Positions 1-5,503 of a stretch of 6,735 bases of DNA are shown here, one piece after another. The position numbers and the translations under genes are program-made. This stretch comes from an uncultured Anaerotruncus sp. (GTDB taxonomy: Bacteria; Bacillota_A; Clostridia; Oscillospirales; CAG-272). The notes under the pieces are model-generated. The model had not been told where the DNA came from. It was given only the letters and a program-made list of their open reading frames with translations, and searched no databases. The stretch covers positions 1 through 6,735 of the forward strand of contig CATYWI010000068.1 in the NCBI GenBank assembly GCA_958414155.1. The letters run 5' to 3'. Within the stretch, counting starts at the first letter, position 1. Every line of letters starts with the position of its first letter.

Positions 1-52
1 CTGCTACGCAGGAATTGGTTGTACCAAGGTCTATACCTATGATCTTTGACAT
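1..52 (-). CDS. dnaK: DnaK (Hsp70 chaperone), N-terminal 17 codons only
   Basis: Seen: the minus strand from 52 reads MSKIIGIDLGTTNSCVA and then leaves the window. This is the diagnostic start of DnaK; the GIDLGTTNS strand is the phosphate-1 loop of the actin-like ATPase domain. A strong GGAGGA ribosome binding site (61-66) sits 8 nt before the ATG. Known: DnaK is the cytoplasmic ATP-driven Hsp70 that binds exposed hydrophobic segments and works with DnaJ and GrpE. Context: it lies 52 nt downstream of grpE on the same strand, the usual order in Bacillota, and I see no separate CIRCE in that gap, so it is probably transcribed from the hrcA promoter. About 97% of the gene is outside the window, so nothing can be said of its integrity. 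Confidence 0.95.
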   Translation of the reverse strand, partial: MSKIIGIDLGTTNSCVA

Positions 53-104
53 GATTTATTTCCTCCAATATATTGTGAATTGATTTTTATTTATGTGATA
101 GCCA

Positions 105-755
105 TCAGTTTGCGACCTTTACGACCGCATGCCTTATGACCTTATCGCCTTTTTTGTAGCCCTTCTGGAAGACCTCAACGACCTGCCCTTCACCCGCCGA
201 CTCATCGTCAACATGCATCACAGCATTGTGAAGGTTGGGATCAAAGGTCTCTCCTTCAGCCTTTATTTCTTCAACGCCGAGTTTTGCCAGCGCTTCGGTA
301 AAGCTCTTGAGCGTCAGTGCAAGCCCCCCGGACAGCGCCTCGGCATCCGTACACCCCACCGCTCTGTCAAGGTTGTCGAGCACGGGAAGCAGCGCGCCTA
401 TCGCATCGGAATACGCATCGGCATAAATACCGTCCTTTTCCTTTGCCGCACGGCGCCGGAAGTTATCGTACTCGGCAAGCATACGCAGATATCTGTCGTC
501 CCCTGCCTTTTGGGCATCCTCTGCCGCGGCAAGCGAACGCTCAAGCTCCGCAACGCGCGCTTCAAGCTTTTTTACCTTCTTTTTTTCGGAATGCGAAAGC
601 TTTTCCTCCTCCGGCTCCGCCGCGCCTGCGCCGCTGCCAGTACTCTCAGCTGCCTTTGCATCCTCTTTTGCTTCGGTTTCCGCCCCGGTCTCCTTTTTTT
701 CCTCGGAGACCTCTGCGGTCTTTTCTTCTTTTTCTATGTCTGTCATTTCCCTCAT
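105..755 (-). CDS. grpE: GrpE, nucleotide exchange factor for DnaK
   Basis: Known role: a homodimer that opens the DnaK nucleotide-binding cleft to release ADP and acts as a thermosensor. Seen: 216 residues. An acidic, low-complexity Glu/Lys/Ala-rich arm (about 1-55) leads to a long helix with coiled-coil character (about 56-107) ending in AEYDNFRRRAAKEK. The family motif PVLDNLDRA is at 124-132, and the C-terminal beta domain ends in FQKGYKKGDKVIRHAVVKVAN-like sequence. Start: the first ATG (755) has AAGGA only 4 nt upstream; an in-frame ATG at 746 (MTDIEKEE) has GAGGG only 2 nt away. Both are imperfect, so the start is uncertain by three codons. Context: 12 nt after the hrcA stop, hence probably translationally linked, and followed by dnaK. 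The acidic arm is somewhat long but typical of the family. Confidence 0.95.
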   Translation of the reverse strand: MREMTDIEKEEKTAEVSEEKKETGAETEAKEDAKAAESTGSGAGAAEPEEEKLSHSEKKKVKKLEARVAELERSLAAAEDAQKAGDDRYLRMLAEYDNFRRRAAKEKDGIYADAYSDAIGALLPVLDNLDRAVGCTDAEALSGGLALTLKSFTEALAKLGVEEIKAEGETFDPNLHNAVMHVDDESAGEGQVVEVFQKGYKKGDKVIRHAVVKVAN

Positions 756-767
756 CCGTTCCTTATT

Positions 768-1856
768 TTATTCGGACTCCCCGTCCTTTTGTTTTCCGGG
801 AAGCGCCGGCGGCGTCTCGCTGACGCCCGGGTCTATCATTTCCCCTATCATTCCGCAAAGACGCTCTATCGTTTCAAGCACCCTTGCGTAATCCATTCTG
901 AGGGGACCGAGAACTCCTATGACGCCCACCGTCTTGTCGCCGCGTTTTACCGGCTTGAAGACCAGCGAGGAATTGTTCATCACCCTTACGGGCGATTCCG
1001 AACCGATAACGACCGATATCTCGTCGTCCTTTTCATTTGACACAAGGTCAAGTATCTCTTCCTTATGTTCAAGCGTTCCGAGAAGATTTTTCAGCTCCTC
1101 CGGATCCGAATAATCGGGATACTGGAGAAGGTGGTTTATGCCGGAAAGCCTCAGCTCTCCGCTGTCAAACTCGGTCATAGTCTCGTATATCGTCTTGATG
1201 ATCGGACTTATCAGCGCCGCATCTGCGCCCATTATCGCTTCGAGCCGCATCATGACCGGCAGGTTTATCTCATTCGCCGAAAGCCCCGCAACATTTTCGT
1301 TGAGGGCGGCGGCAAGTCTTGATACCGCCTCCTGAGACATCGGCGCGGAAAGACGCACATGCTTTGATATGACCGACCCCGTTGAACTTATCATGATAAG
1401 CACAAAGCTCAGACCGTCGATATACGCCGTTTCAAAACGGTTTACCGTTACGGCGGCGCATTTCGGCTTGGCGGCTATGCCGGTATAGTTGGTGAGCGCC
1501 GAGGCGAGCCGCGACGCCGTAAGAAGCATCTGATCGACCTCGCTCGTTTTGCTTTTGAGCACCTGATTTATCTGCGCTATCTCACCCGTCGTCATTGCAT
1601 ACCGCTCGATGAGCTGATCCACATAAAAACGGTAGCCAAGCTGGGACGGGACACGCCCCGCCGAGGTGTGCGGCTGTTCAAGATAGCCCATGTCCTCAAG
1701 CTCCGCCATTTCATTGCGTATCGTAGCCGAGGAGCATTTCAATCCCGGAAGCATCTGAAGCGACTTTGACCCGACCGGGTCGCCGTTCTCAATATACGAT
1801 TCAACCACAGCCTTGAGGATCGCCTTCTTGCGCCCTGTAAGCTCGTCGCCGTACAT
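768..1856 (-). CDS. hrcA: HrcA, heat-inducible transcription repressor
   Basis: Known role: a dimeric repressor that binds CIRCE operators and needs GroEL to stay active, so chaperone titration during heat shock relieves repression. Seen: 362 residues. The N-terminal winged helix-turn-helix (about 5-75) carries SSATIRNEMAELEDMGYLEQ and the HTSAGRVPSQLGYRFYVD signature (63-80). The middle is the GAF-like HrcA domain, and the conserved end block GVIGVLGPLRMDYARV comes near 315-330. The last 20 or so residues (Pro/Lys/Glu/Asp-rich) extend past the usual end of the family, making the protein slightly long. Start: ATG at 1856 has GGAGGTGA 7 nt upstream. Context: first gene of hrcA-grpE-dnaK, with a CIRCE in its own leader (1881-1907), which implies autoregulation. 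Confidence 0.96.
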   Translation of the reverse strand: MYGDELTGRKKAILKAVVESYIENGDPVGSKSLQMLPGLKCSSATIRNEMAELEDMGYLEQPHTSAGRVPSQLGYRFYVDQLIERYAMTTGEIAQINQVLKSKTSEVDQMLLTASRLASALTNYTGIAAKPKCAAVTVNRFETAYIDGLSFVLIMISSTGSVISKHVRLSAPMSQEAVSRLAAALNENVAGLSANEINLPVMMRLEAIMGADAALISPIIKTIYETMTEFDSGELRLSGINHLLQYPDYSDPEELKNLLGTLEHKEEILDLVSNEKDDEISVVIGSESPVRVMNNSSLVFKPVKRGDKTVGVIGVLGPLRMDYARVLETIERLCGMIGEMIDPGVSETPPALPGKQKDGESE

Positions 1857-1880
1857 TTTATCGTCACCTCCGTTTTGATT

Positions 1881-1907
1881 TTAGCACTCGTGATGGTTCA
1901 GTGCTAA
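1881..1907 (-). promoter_or_regulatory. CIRCE operator (HrcA binding site), one mismatch
   Basis: Seen: TTAGCACTC (1881-1889), nine spacer bases, then CAGTGCTAA (1899-1907). The established CIRCE consensus is TTAGCACTC-N9-GAGTGCTAA, so one arm is perfect, the other differs only at its innermost base, and the spacer is exactly nine. It lies between the extended -10 element and the hrcA ribosome binding site, in the leader of the hrcA transcript, as in other Bacillota. Inference: HrcA bound here blocks transcription of the whole operon. Confidence 0.95.
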
Positions 1908-1918
1908 CCAACGCTAAT

Positions 1919-1927
1919 AATATAGCA
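1919..1927 (-). promoter_or_regulatory. Probable hrcA operon promoter, extended -10
   Basis: Seen on the minus strand: TGC followed directly by TATATT (hexamer at 1924-1919), an extended -10 of the TGn type one base off TATAAT. The position 17 nt further upstream (ACGAAC, 1947-1942) is a poor -35, which an extended -10 can tolerate. The predicted start near 1911-1912 places CIRCE immediately after the start site and gives a leader of about 55 nt. Inferred from sequence only. Confidence 0.6.
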
Positions 1928-1950
1928 CGAAAAGCCCCAGAGTTCGTGCT
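1924..1950. repeat. Inverted repeat over the hrcA promoter
   Basis: Seen: AGCACGAA (1924-1931) and TTCGTGCT (1943-1950), a perfect 8-bp inverted repeat around an 11-nt centre. It covers the region between the -10 and -35 positions of the proposed hrcA promoter. Its AGCAC/GTGCT cores match those of CIRCE, but they are 17 nt apart rather than 13, so it is not a standard CIRCE. On the plus strand it is followed by TTTTT (1950-1954), so a weak terminator is an alternative, though no plus-strand gene lies to its left. Confidence 0.55.
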
Positions 1951-1968
1951 TTTTGGGTTTCTTTTCTG

Positions 1969-2217
1969 TTAATAAATTGTGAATTCTGGCACTTGTCCTT
2001 TTTTTGTGATAACAAACGCCTCTTTCACTCCACACACGGCGGACATAACACGGATCATTACGGTTCGGCGCAGCTGTTCTGCCGCCGGAACGACTGTATA
2101 AACGAAGACATCTCCCCTCGCCACGTTACGGCATATCCGCTTCCTATAAGATGCTCCTTCATATAATCGTTTGTGTCCTGACCGACAGACTGCTGCTTTC
2201 CACCCGTTCGGGATCAT
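1969..2217 (-). pseudogene. Unrecognised short ORF, possibly a decayed gene
   Basis: I do not recognise this protein. Seen: an 82-codon reading frame whose 3' half (about residues 36-82) looks protein-like, including VVPAAEQLRRTVMIRVMSA and a KEAFVITKKGQ tail. The first ATG (2217) has no ribosome binding site or convincing promoter. In the first half, a different minus-strand frame also reads plausibly: QDTNDYMKEHLIGSGYAVTW, extending through RGEMSSF and stopping at a TAA. That pattern fits one gene broken by a frameshift around 2100-2120. Base composition here is closer to the genes than to the AT-rich spacers on either side. Alternatively it is a real small protein with an atypical start, or chance. 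No transposase, toxin or regulator motif is visible. Confidence 0.3.
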
Positions 2218-2280
2218 CTGCAGCTATTTTATTAAACAAAATGATAACACCACAGTGTATTTATATTCACAAAACAGATG

Positions 2281-2286
2281 TATAAT
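2281..2286 (+). promoter_or_regulatory. Probable htpG promoter -10 (TATAAT)
   Basis: Seen: a perfect TATAAT at 2281-2286, with an expected transcription start near 2293 and a leader of about 33 nt to the htpG ATG. The -35 region 17 nt upstream (TATTTA, 2258-2263) is weak, though the whole area from 2226 is AT-rich. No CIRCE and no CtsR-type heptad repeat is seen nearby, so control differs from that of the hrcA operon or relies on unseen factors. Confidence 0.5.
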
Positions 2287-2325
2287 AATAGCGTGAAAAA
2301 ATCACATACGAAAGGGATGTTTTAT

Positions 2326-4230
2326 ATGTCTGAAGAAAAAGAAAAAACAAAAGGCGGAATATCCGTCGAAACACAGCATATATTTCCTATTATAAAGAAG
2401 TGGCTATATTCCGACAAGGATATATTCATCCGCGAGATAGTTTCAAATGCCTCCGACGCAATAACAAAGCTGCGTAGGCTTGAGTCGCTCGGGCAAGCCG
2501 AAATCGGCGAGACCGACTGGCGCATAGACGTAACGCTTGACCGCGATGCCGGAACGATAACGGTCGAGGACAACGGCATAGGCATGACCCGCGAAGAGCT
2601 TGAAAAGTACATCTGCTCGATAGCCCTCTCCGGTGCGCTCGATTTTGTGGCAAAATACGAAAACGGTGACAACTCAAACGGCATAATCGGGCATTTCGGA
2701 CTTGGATTTTACTCATCCTTCATGGTCAGCGACACGGTGGAGGTCAACACGCTCTCATATACGGGCGGTCCGGCGGTCCACTGGGTATGCAATGAGGCGG
2801 GCGAGTACGAAATATCCGAGGGCGACCGCGAGCGCCGCGGCACCGAGGTGATAATGCACATTTCGGAGGACGAAAAGGAATACCTTGAGCCATCGCGCCT
2901 CCGCACGGTGCTCAACCGCTACTGTGCGTTCATTGCCGTGCCGATATACTTCCACGACGGCGAAGAGCACAGTCATGCGCATGACGAGGGCGAGGAGTGC
3001 GCCGAATGCTCCTGCCATGACGAGGAAAAGCCGATAAACGACACCACGCCGCTCTGGACGCGCAAGCCCTCCGATATAAAACCGGAGGAGTACATCGAAT
3101 TCTATCACAAACTCTTCCTCGATGCAAACGACCCGCTCTTCTGGGTACACATCAACGCCGACTACCCGCTCAACTTCAAGGGGATACTCTTCTTCCCCAA
3201 ACTGAACAGCGAATATCAGAACCTTGAGGGGCAGGTAAAGCTGTATTACAATCAGGTATTCGTTGCCGACAACATCAAGGAAGTCATTCCGGAGTACCTT
3301 CTCATGCTCCGCGGCGCCATAGACTGCCCCGAGCTGCCGCTCAACGTATCGCGCAGTTACCTTCAGGACAGCGCATATGTAAAAAAGGTCTCGGCGCATA
3401 TAGTTAAAAAGGTAGCGGACAAACTCTGCTCCCTGGCTTCCGGCGAACGCGAAAAATACGAAAAGGCATATCCGGACATACGCATTTTCATCGAATACGC
3501 ATGCCTGCGCGACCGCAAATTCTTTGACCGCGTAAAGGATTCCCTTCTCATACGCCTTACCGAAGGCTCGCCGCTCACATTTGCCGAATACCTCGAAAAG
3601 GCAAAGGAAAAGCATGAAGGAAAGATATACTACGCCTCCGACACGGCGCTTCAGGCACAGTATATCACAATGTTCCGCGCCGAGGGAATAGACGTTGCCG
3701 TATATGACCTTGCCATTGACACGCAGTTCATCGCCTCGGTCGAGCAGTACCGCGGCGACGTAAAGTTCATCCGCGTTGACTCCGGCATTGACGCACTGCG
3801 CGCCGAGGAAGCCGCCGAGGGCGACGGCAAGCTCGCCGATGATGCGCCGCTAACGGTGCTCTTCCGCAAGGCGGCAGGCGACGAAAAGCTGACCGTGCGC
3901 ACCGAAAAGCTGAAAAACGATGAGGTCCCCGCACTGCTCACCGTCAGCGAGGAATCACGCCGCTTCGGCGATATGATGAAGCTGTACTCCGCGCCCGGCG
4001 AGGATATGCCCGAATTCCCCTGCGAATACACGCTGACCCTCAACCCCGCGGCACACGCATACACACGTCTTTGCGAGCTTATGGAAGCCTCGGACGATGA
4101 TGGCAAAGCCAAAGCGGAAGCATACGCCTCATATATTTACCGTCTTGCGCTTCTGGCGCAGAAAAAACTGAGCGCCGACGAGCTGAAGGGCTTCCTTGCC
4201 GACAGCTACCGTCTGCTCGGCATGATATAA
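2326..4230 (+). CDS. htpG: HtpG, bacterial Hsp90 chaperone
   Basis: Known role: a dimeric cytoplasmic ATPase that remodels client proteins together with DnaK. Seen: 634 residues from the ATG at 2326, close to the family length. The N-terminal GHKL ATPase shows REIVSNASDAITKLR (Glu37 as the expected catalytic base, Asn41), DNGIGM (82-87) and GHFGLGFYSSFMV (122-134). The middle domain starts at TPLWTRKPSDI (about 241) and carries LPLNVSRSYLQ (338-347) with the conserved ATP-contacting Arg343. The C-terminal dimerisation domain is complete. Start: AGGGA (2313-2317) lies 8 nt before this ATG. An in-frame ATG at 2278 adds 16 residues but overlaps the likely promoter, so I reject it. Odd: the linker at 210-235 is rich in His and Cys (5 His, 3 Cys in 22 residues). 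Context: divergent from hrcA and followed 19 nt later by a TSCPD-domain gene. Confidence 0.95.
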   Translation: MSEEKEKTKGGISVETQHIFPIIKKWLYSDKDIFIREIVSNASDAITKLRRLESLGQAEIGETDWRIDVTLDRDAGTITVEDNGIGMTREELEKYICSIALSGALDFVAKYENGDNSNGIIGHFGLGFYSSFMVSDTVEVNTLSYTGGPAVHWVCNEAGEYEISEGDRERRGTEVIMHISEDEKEYLEPSRLRTVLNRYCAFIAVPIYFHDGEEHSHAHDEGEECAECSCHDEEKPINDTTPLWTRKPSDIKPEEYIEFYHKLFLDANDPLFWVHINADYPLNFKGILFFPKLNSEYQNLEGQVKLYYNQVFVADNIKEVIPEYLLMLRGAIDCPELPLNVSRSYLQDSAYVKKVSAHIVKKVADKLCSLASGEREKYEKAYPDIRIFIEYACLRDRKFFDRVKDSLLIRLTEGSPLTFAEYLEKAKEKHEGKIYYASDTALQAQYITMFRAEGIDVAVYDLAIDTQFIASVEQYRGDVKFIRVDSGIDALRAEEAAEGDGKLADDAPLTVLFRKAAGDEKLTVRTEKLKNDEVPALLTVSEESRRFGDMMKLYSAPGEDMPEFPCEYTLTLNPAAHAYTRLCELMEASDDDGKAKAEAYASYIYRLALLAQKKLSADELKGFLADSYRLLGMI

Positions 4231-4249
4231 AGATAACGGAGAAGCAAAA

Positions 4250-4510
4250 ATGGAGCAGATAACCTACAAAACACATGGGACATGTTCCCGCGAAATACAG
4301 GTCACGATAGACCCTGCCACGGAAACGGTAGCCGACGCGAAATTCGTGGGCGGTTGCTCCGGCAACACGCAGGGCGTATGCGCACTCGTGCGCGGAATGA
4401 AGGTGGATGAGGCGATATCCCGTCTTGAGGGCATTCGCTGCGGCTCGAAGCCGACCTCCTGTCCCGACCAGCTTGCGAAAGCACTGAAGGAATACAAGGA
4501 TAAAAACTAA
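4250..4510 (+). CDS. TSCPD-domain protein, TIGR03905-like, four-Cys
   Basis: Seen: 86 residues with an ordered cysteine pattern: GTCSREI (Cys12), GGCSGNTQGVCALV (Cys36, Cys44), and IRCGSKPTSCPDQLA (Cys64, Cys71). The TSCPD tetrapeptide variant TSCPD is intact. Known: TSCPD domains also occur at the C-terminus of B12-dependent ribonucleotide reductases, and standalone versions like this are a family of unknown function. Metal (probably zinc) binding is inferred from the cysteines; no enzyme motif is present. Start: GGAG (4238-4241) is 8 nt before the ATG. Context: 19 nt after the htpG stop with no promoter or terminator between, so it is probably co-transcribed and stress-induced with htpG. 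It is followed directly by a strong hairpin. The assignment to the family is confident; the function is not known. Confidence 0.85.
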   Translation: MEQITYKTHGTCSREIQVTIDPATETVADAKFVGGCSGNTQGVCALVRGMKVDEAISRLEGIRCGSKPTSCPDQLAKALKEYKDKN

Positions 4511-4514
4511 AGCA

Positions 4515-4553
4515 ATGGGGCTGTTAAAAACACATGGTTTTTAACAGCCCCAT
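4515..4553. terminator. 17-bp perfect hairpin after the htpG unit
   Basis: Seen: bases 4515-4531 pair perfectly with 4537-4553 around a 5-nt loop (17 bp). The outer half is GC-rich (ATGGGGCTG) and the inner half is AAAAAC/GTTTTT. It lies 5 nt after the stop of the TSCPD gene, where a terminator is expected. It is not textbook: the plus-strand 3' flank is CAAAAAT rather than a U run, and on the minus strand only a patchy U-rich stretch follows. It could end transcription in both directions or be a small dispersed palindrome. Confidence 0.6.
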
Positions 4554-4589
4554 CAAAAATACCGGTCGGAATACCGGCATATTAAAAAG

Positions 4590-5242
4590 GCTCCCGCTGC
4601 CGCCGACAACGGCATATGCCTTTCCCGCCTCAAAAAAGGCGGATATCCCATGCAGTACCTCCTTGCCGTCTTCATACCCGAAAGAAACGTTATCGAATCT
4701 TATGCCCTGCCCGACCTGCGAAACGACGACGCTCCCGCCTGCGGGGGCGTTTTTTTCAAGGGCGCGGGCGAGCTTTTTGATAAGTCCCAATGCCGCGCGC
4801 AGCCCCGCAAGCAATGCCAGAAGCTCGGATACGGGTCCTATCATAAAATTCATGAGATTGACAAACATTATTACTGTGCCTGCCGTAAGTCCCCTTCCGC
4901 CGAGCGCGATATATGCGCCTGCAAGAAAAACGCCGAGTTGCGCCGCAATCTCCGTTATCGCGCCTGCCATTCCCACAAGCACCGCTATACGCCGCTTACC
5001 GAGTTTTTCCTATTCAAGAGCGCGGTTGCTCTCGGAAAACAGCCGGAATATCTCTTTTTCCGCGCGGAAGTCTTTACAACATCAAACCCGGAAAGGCAGT
5101 CACTCAGCGCCGCGGTAAAATCCCGACTGCGATCCGACCCCCGCTGTTCCGCAGCCTGCATCCGCAAACCCGGGAGCAGCGTTACCGCTACCGCGACCAC
5201 GGTCATGAGCGGCGAGTAAAAAAGCAGCAAATCAACACACCG
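4590..5242 (-). pseudogene. ABC exporter remnant (permease-ATPase fusion), broken
   Basis: Seen on the minus strand: a transmembrane section of an ABC-type exporter (LLLFYSPLMTVVAVAV, then a long hydrophobic block with FLAGAYIALGGRGLTAGTV) leads into an ATPase domain (IRFDNVSFGYEDGKEVLHG, with the A-loop Tyr) and ends inside Walker A at VVGGSGS; the GKST that must follow is gone and the frame reads into unrelated sequence. Three lesions: loss of the N-terminal half (frame closed by TGA at 5245-5243), a frameshift at about 5060-5068 (TCCGCGCGGAAAAAG, where one two-base shift restores AEKEIFRLFSESNRALE), and an in-frame TAG at 5012-5010. What remains is about 215 codons of a protein normally near 550-600. 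It cannot bind ATP. Known family role: exporter of lipids, peptides or drugs; substrate unknown. The tail overlaps nothing functional except the hairpin region. Confidence 0.85.
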
Positions 5243-5246
5243 TCAG

Positions 5247-5280
5247 TACTATCGGTAAGATGTTTTTTATACCGATAGTA
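5247..5280. repeat. 11-bp inverted repeat beside the ABC remnant
   Basis: Seen: TACTATCGGTA (5247-5257) and TACCGATAGTA (5270-5280), a perfect 11-bp inverted repeat with a 12-nt centre that contains TTTTTT. No U run follows either arm, so it is a poor intrinsic terminator. It sits exactly where the ABC reading frame ends. Possible readings: the operator of the lost transporter, the end of a small mobile palindrome, or a deletion endpoint. Confidence 0.6.
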
Positions 5281-5423
5281 TGTGTTACGCCGGACGGTCT
5301 TGCGTTATCTTACAAAAATGGCGGACCCGTAACTGTCGGTCCGGCAGCAGTGCCATCGACCGCCACTTCAATCTATTTCAGGCGGCACAGGTGCGCGGCA
5401 ATTCCGATTTTGAAAACAAAGAC
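5281..5423. other. Unassigned spacer between ABC remnant and uvrB promoter
   Basis: I see no supportable gene here. Short imperfect structures exist, such as CGGACC (5322-5327) with GGTCCG (5338-5343), and TGGCGG (5319-5324) with CCGCCA (5360-5365), which cannot form at the same time. The minus strand has a few plausible-looking codon runs but stops break all of them, so it may be further decayed coding sequence of the lost transporter or its neighbour. Confidence 0.4.
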
Positions 5424-5452
5424 TTGACATACATACTCATGTGTGCTATAAT
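5424..5452 (+). promoter_or_regulatory. uvrB promoter, perfect sigma-A consensus
   Basis: Seen: TTGACA (5424-5429), exactly 17 nt, then TATAAT (5447-5452), also preceded by TGC (5444-5446), an extended -10. All twelve hexamer bases match the housekeeping consensus. The predicted start is near 5459, giving a leader of about 45 nt to the uvrB ATG. A promoter this strong for a repair gene suggests either high constitutive expression or the need for a repressor. Confidence 0.92.
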
Positions 5453-5464
5453 TAACGACGTTAA
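5452..5464. promoter_or_regulatory. 13-bp palindrome at the uvrB start site, candidate operator
   Basis: Seen: TTAACG-A-CGTTAA, perfectly symmetric around one central base, beginning at the last base of the -10 and covering the predicted transcription start. A repressor bound here would block RNA polymerase. It does not match the Bacillus-type LexA box (GAAC-N4-GTTC). The role as an operator is inferred from position and symmetry only. Confidence 0.4.
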
Positions 5465-5503
5465 GTTCCGAATGAGGAATTACAATTTCAACGGGAGTCA
5501 AAA

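Noticed and set aside
53..104. A separate CIRCE or promoter for dnaK
   Set aside because: The 52-nt gap is AT-rich with only a clear ribosome binding site; no CIRCE arm and no convincing -35/-10 pair is visible.
129..1040. A 303-codon plus-strand ORF opposite grpE and hrcA
   Set aside because: It is antisense to two clear genes, is rich in Phe, Leu, Arg and Cys with no domain, and has no ribosome binding site; it is a shadow of their codon use.
2278..2325. A 16-residue N-terminal extension of HtpG from the ATG at 2278
   Set aside because: That ATG overlaps the likely -10 (2281-2286) and lacks a ribosome binding site, while the ATG at 2326 has AGGGA 8 nt upstream and matches the family start.
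2755..3615. A 286-codon minus-strand ORF inside htpG
   Set aside because: It is antisense to conserved HtpG sequence, has no start signals, and shows the composition expected of a reverse-strand shadow.
4534..5118. Plus-strand ORFs of 194 and 189 codons across the ABC remnant
   Set aside because: The transporter similarity is on the minus strand; these plus-strand frames are Ser/Pro/Arg-rich shadows with no motif.
5424..5503. A Bacillus-type LexA (SOS) box before uvrB
   Set aside because: No GAAC-N4-GTTC match is present; TTCC-N6-GGAA (5466-5479) is only a weak, short inverted repeat.
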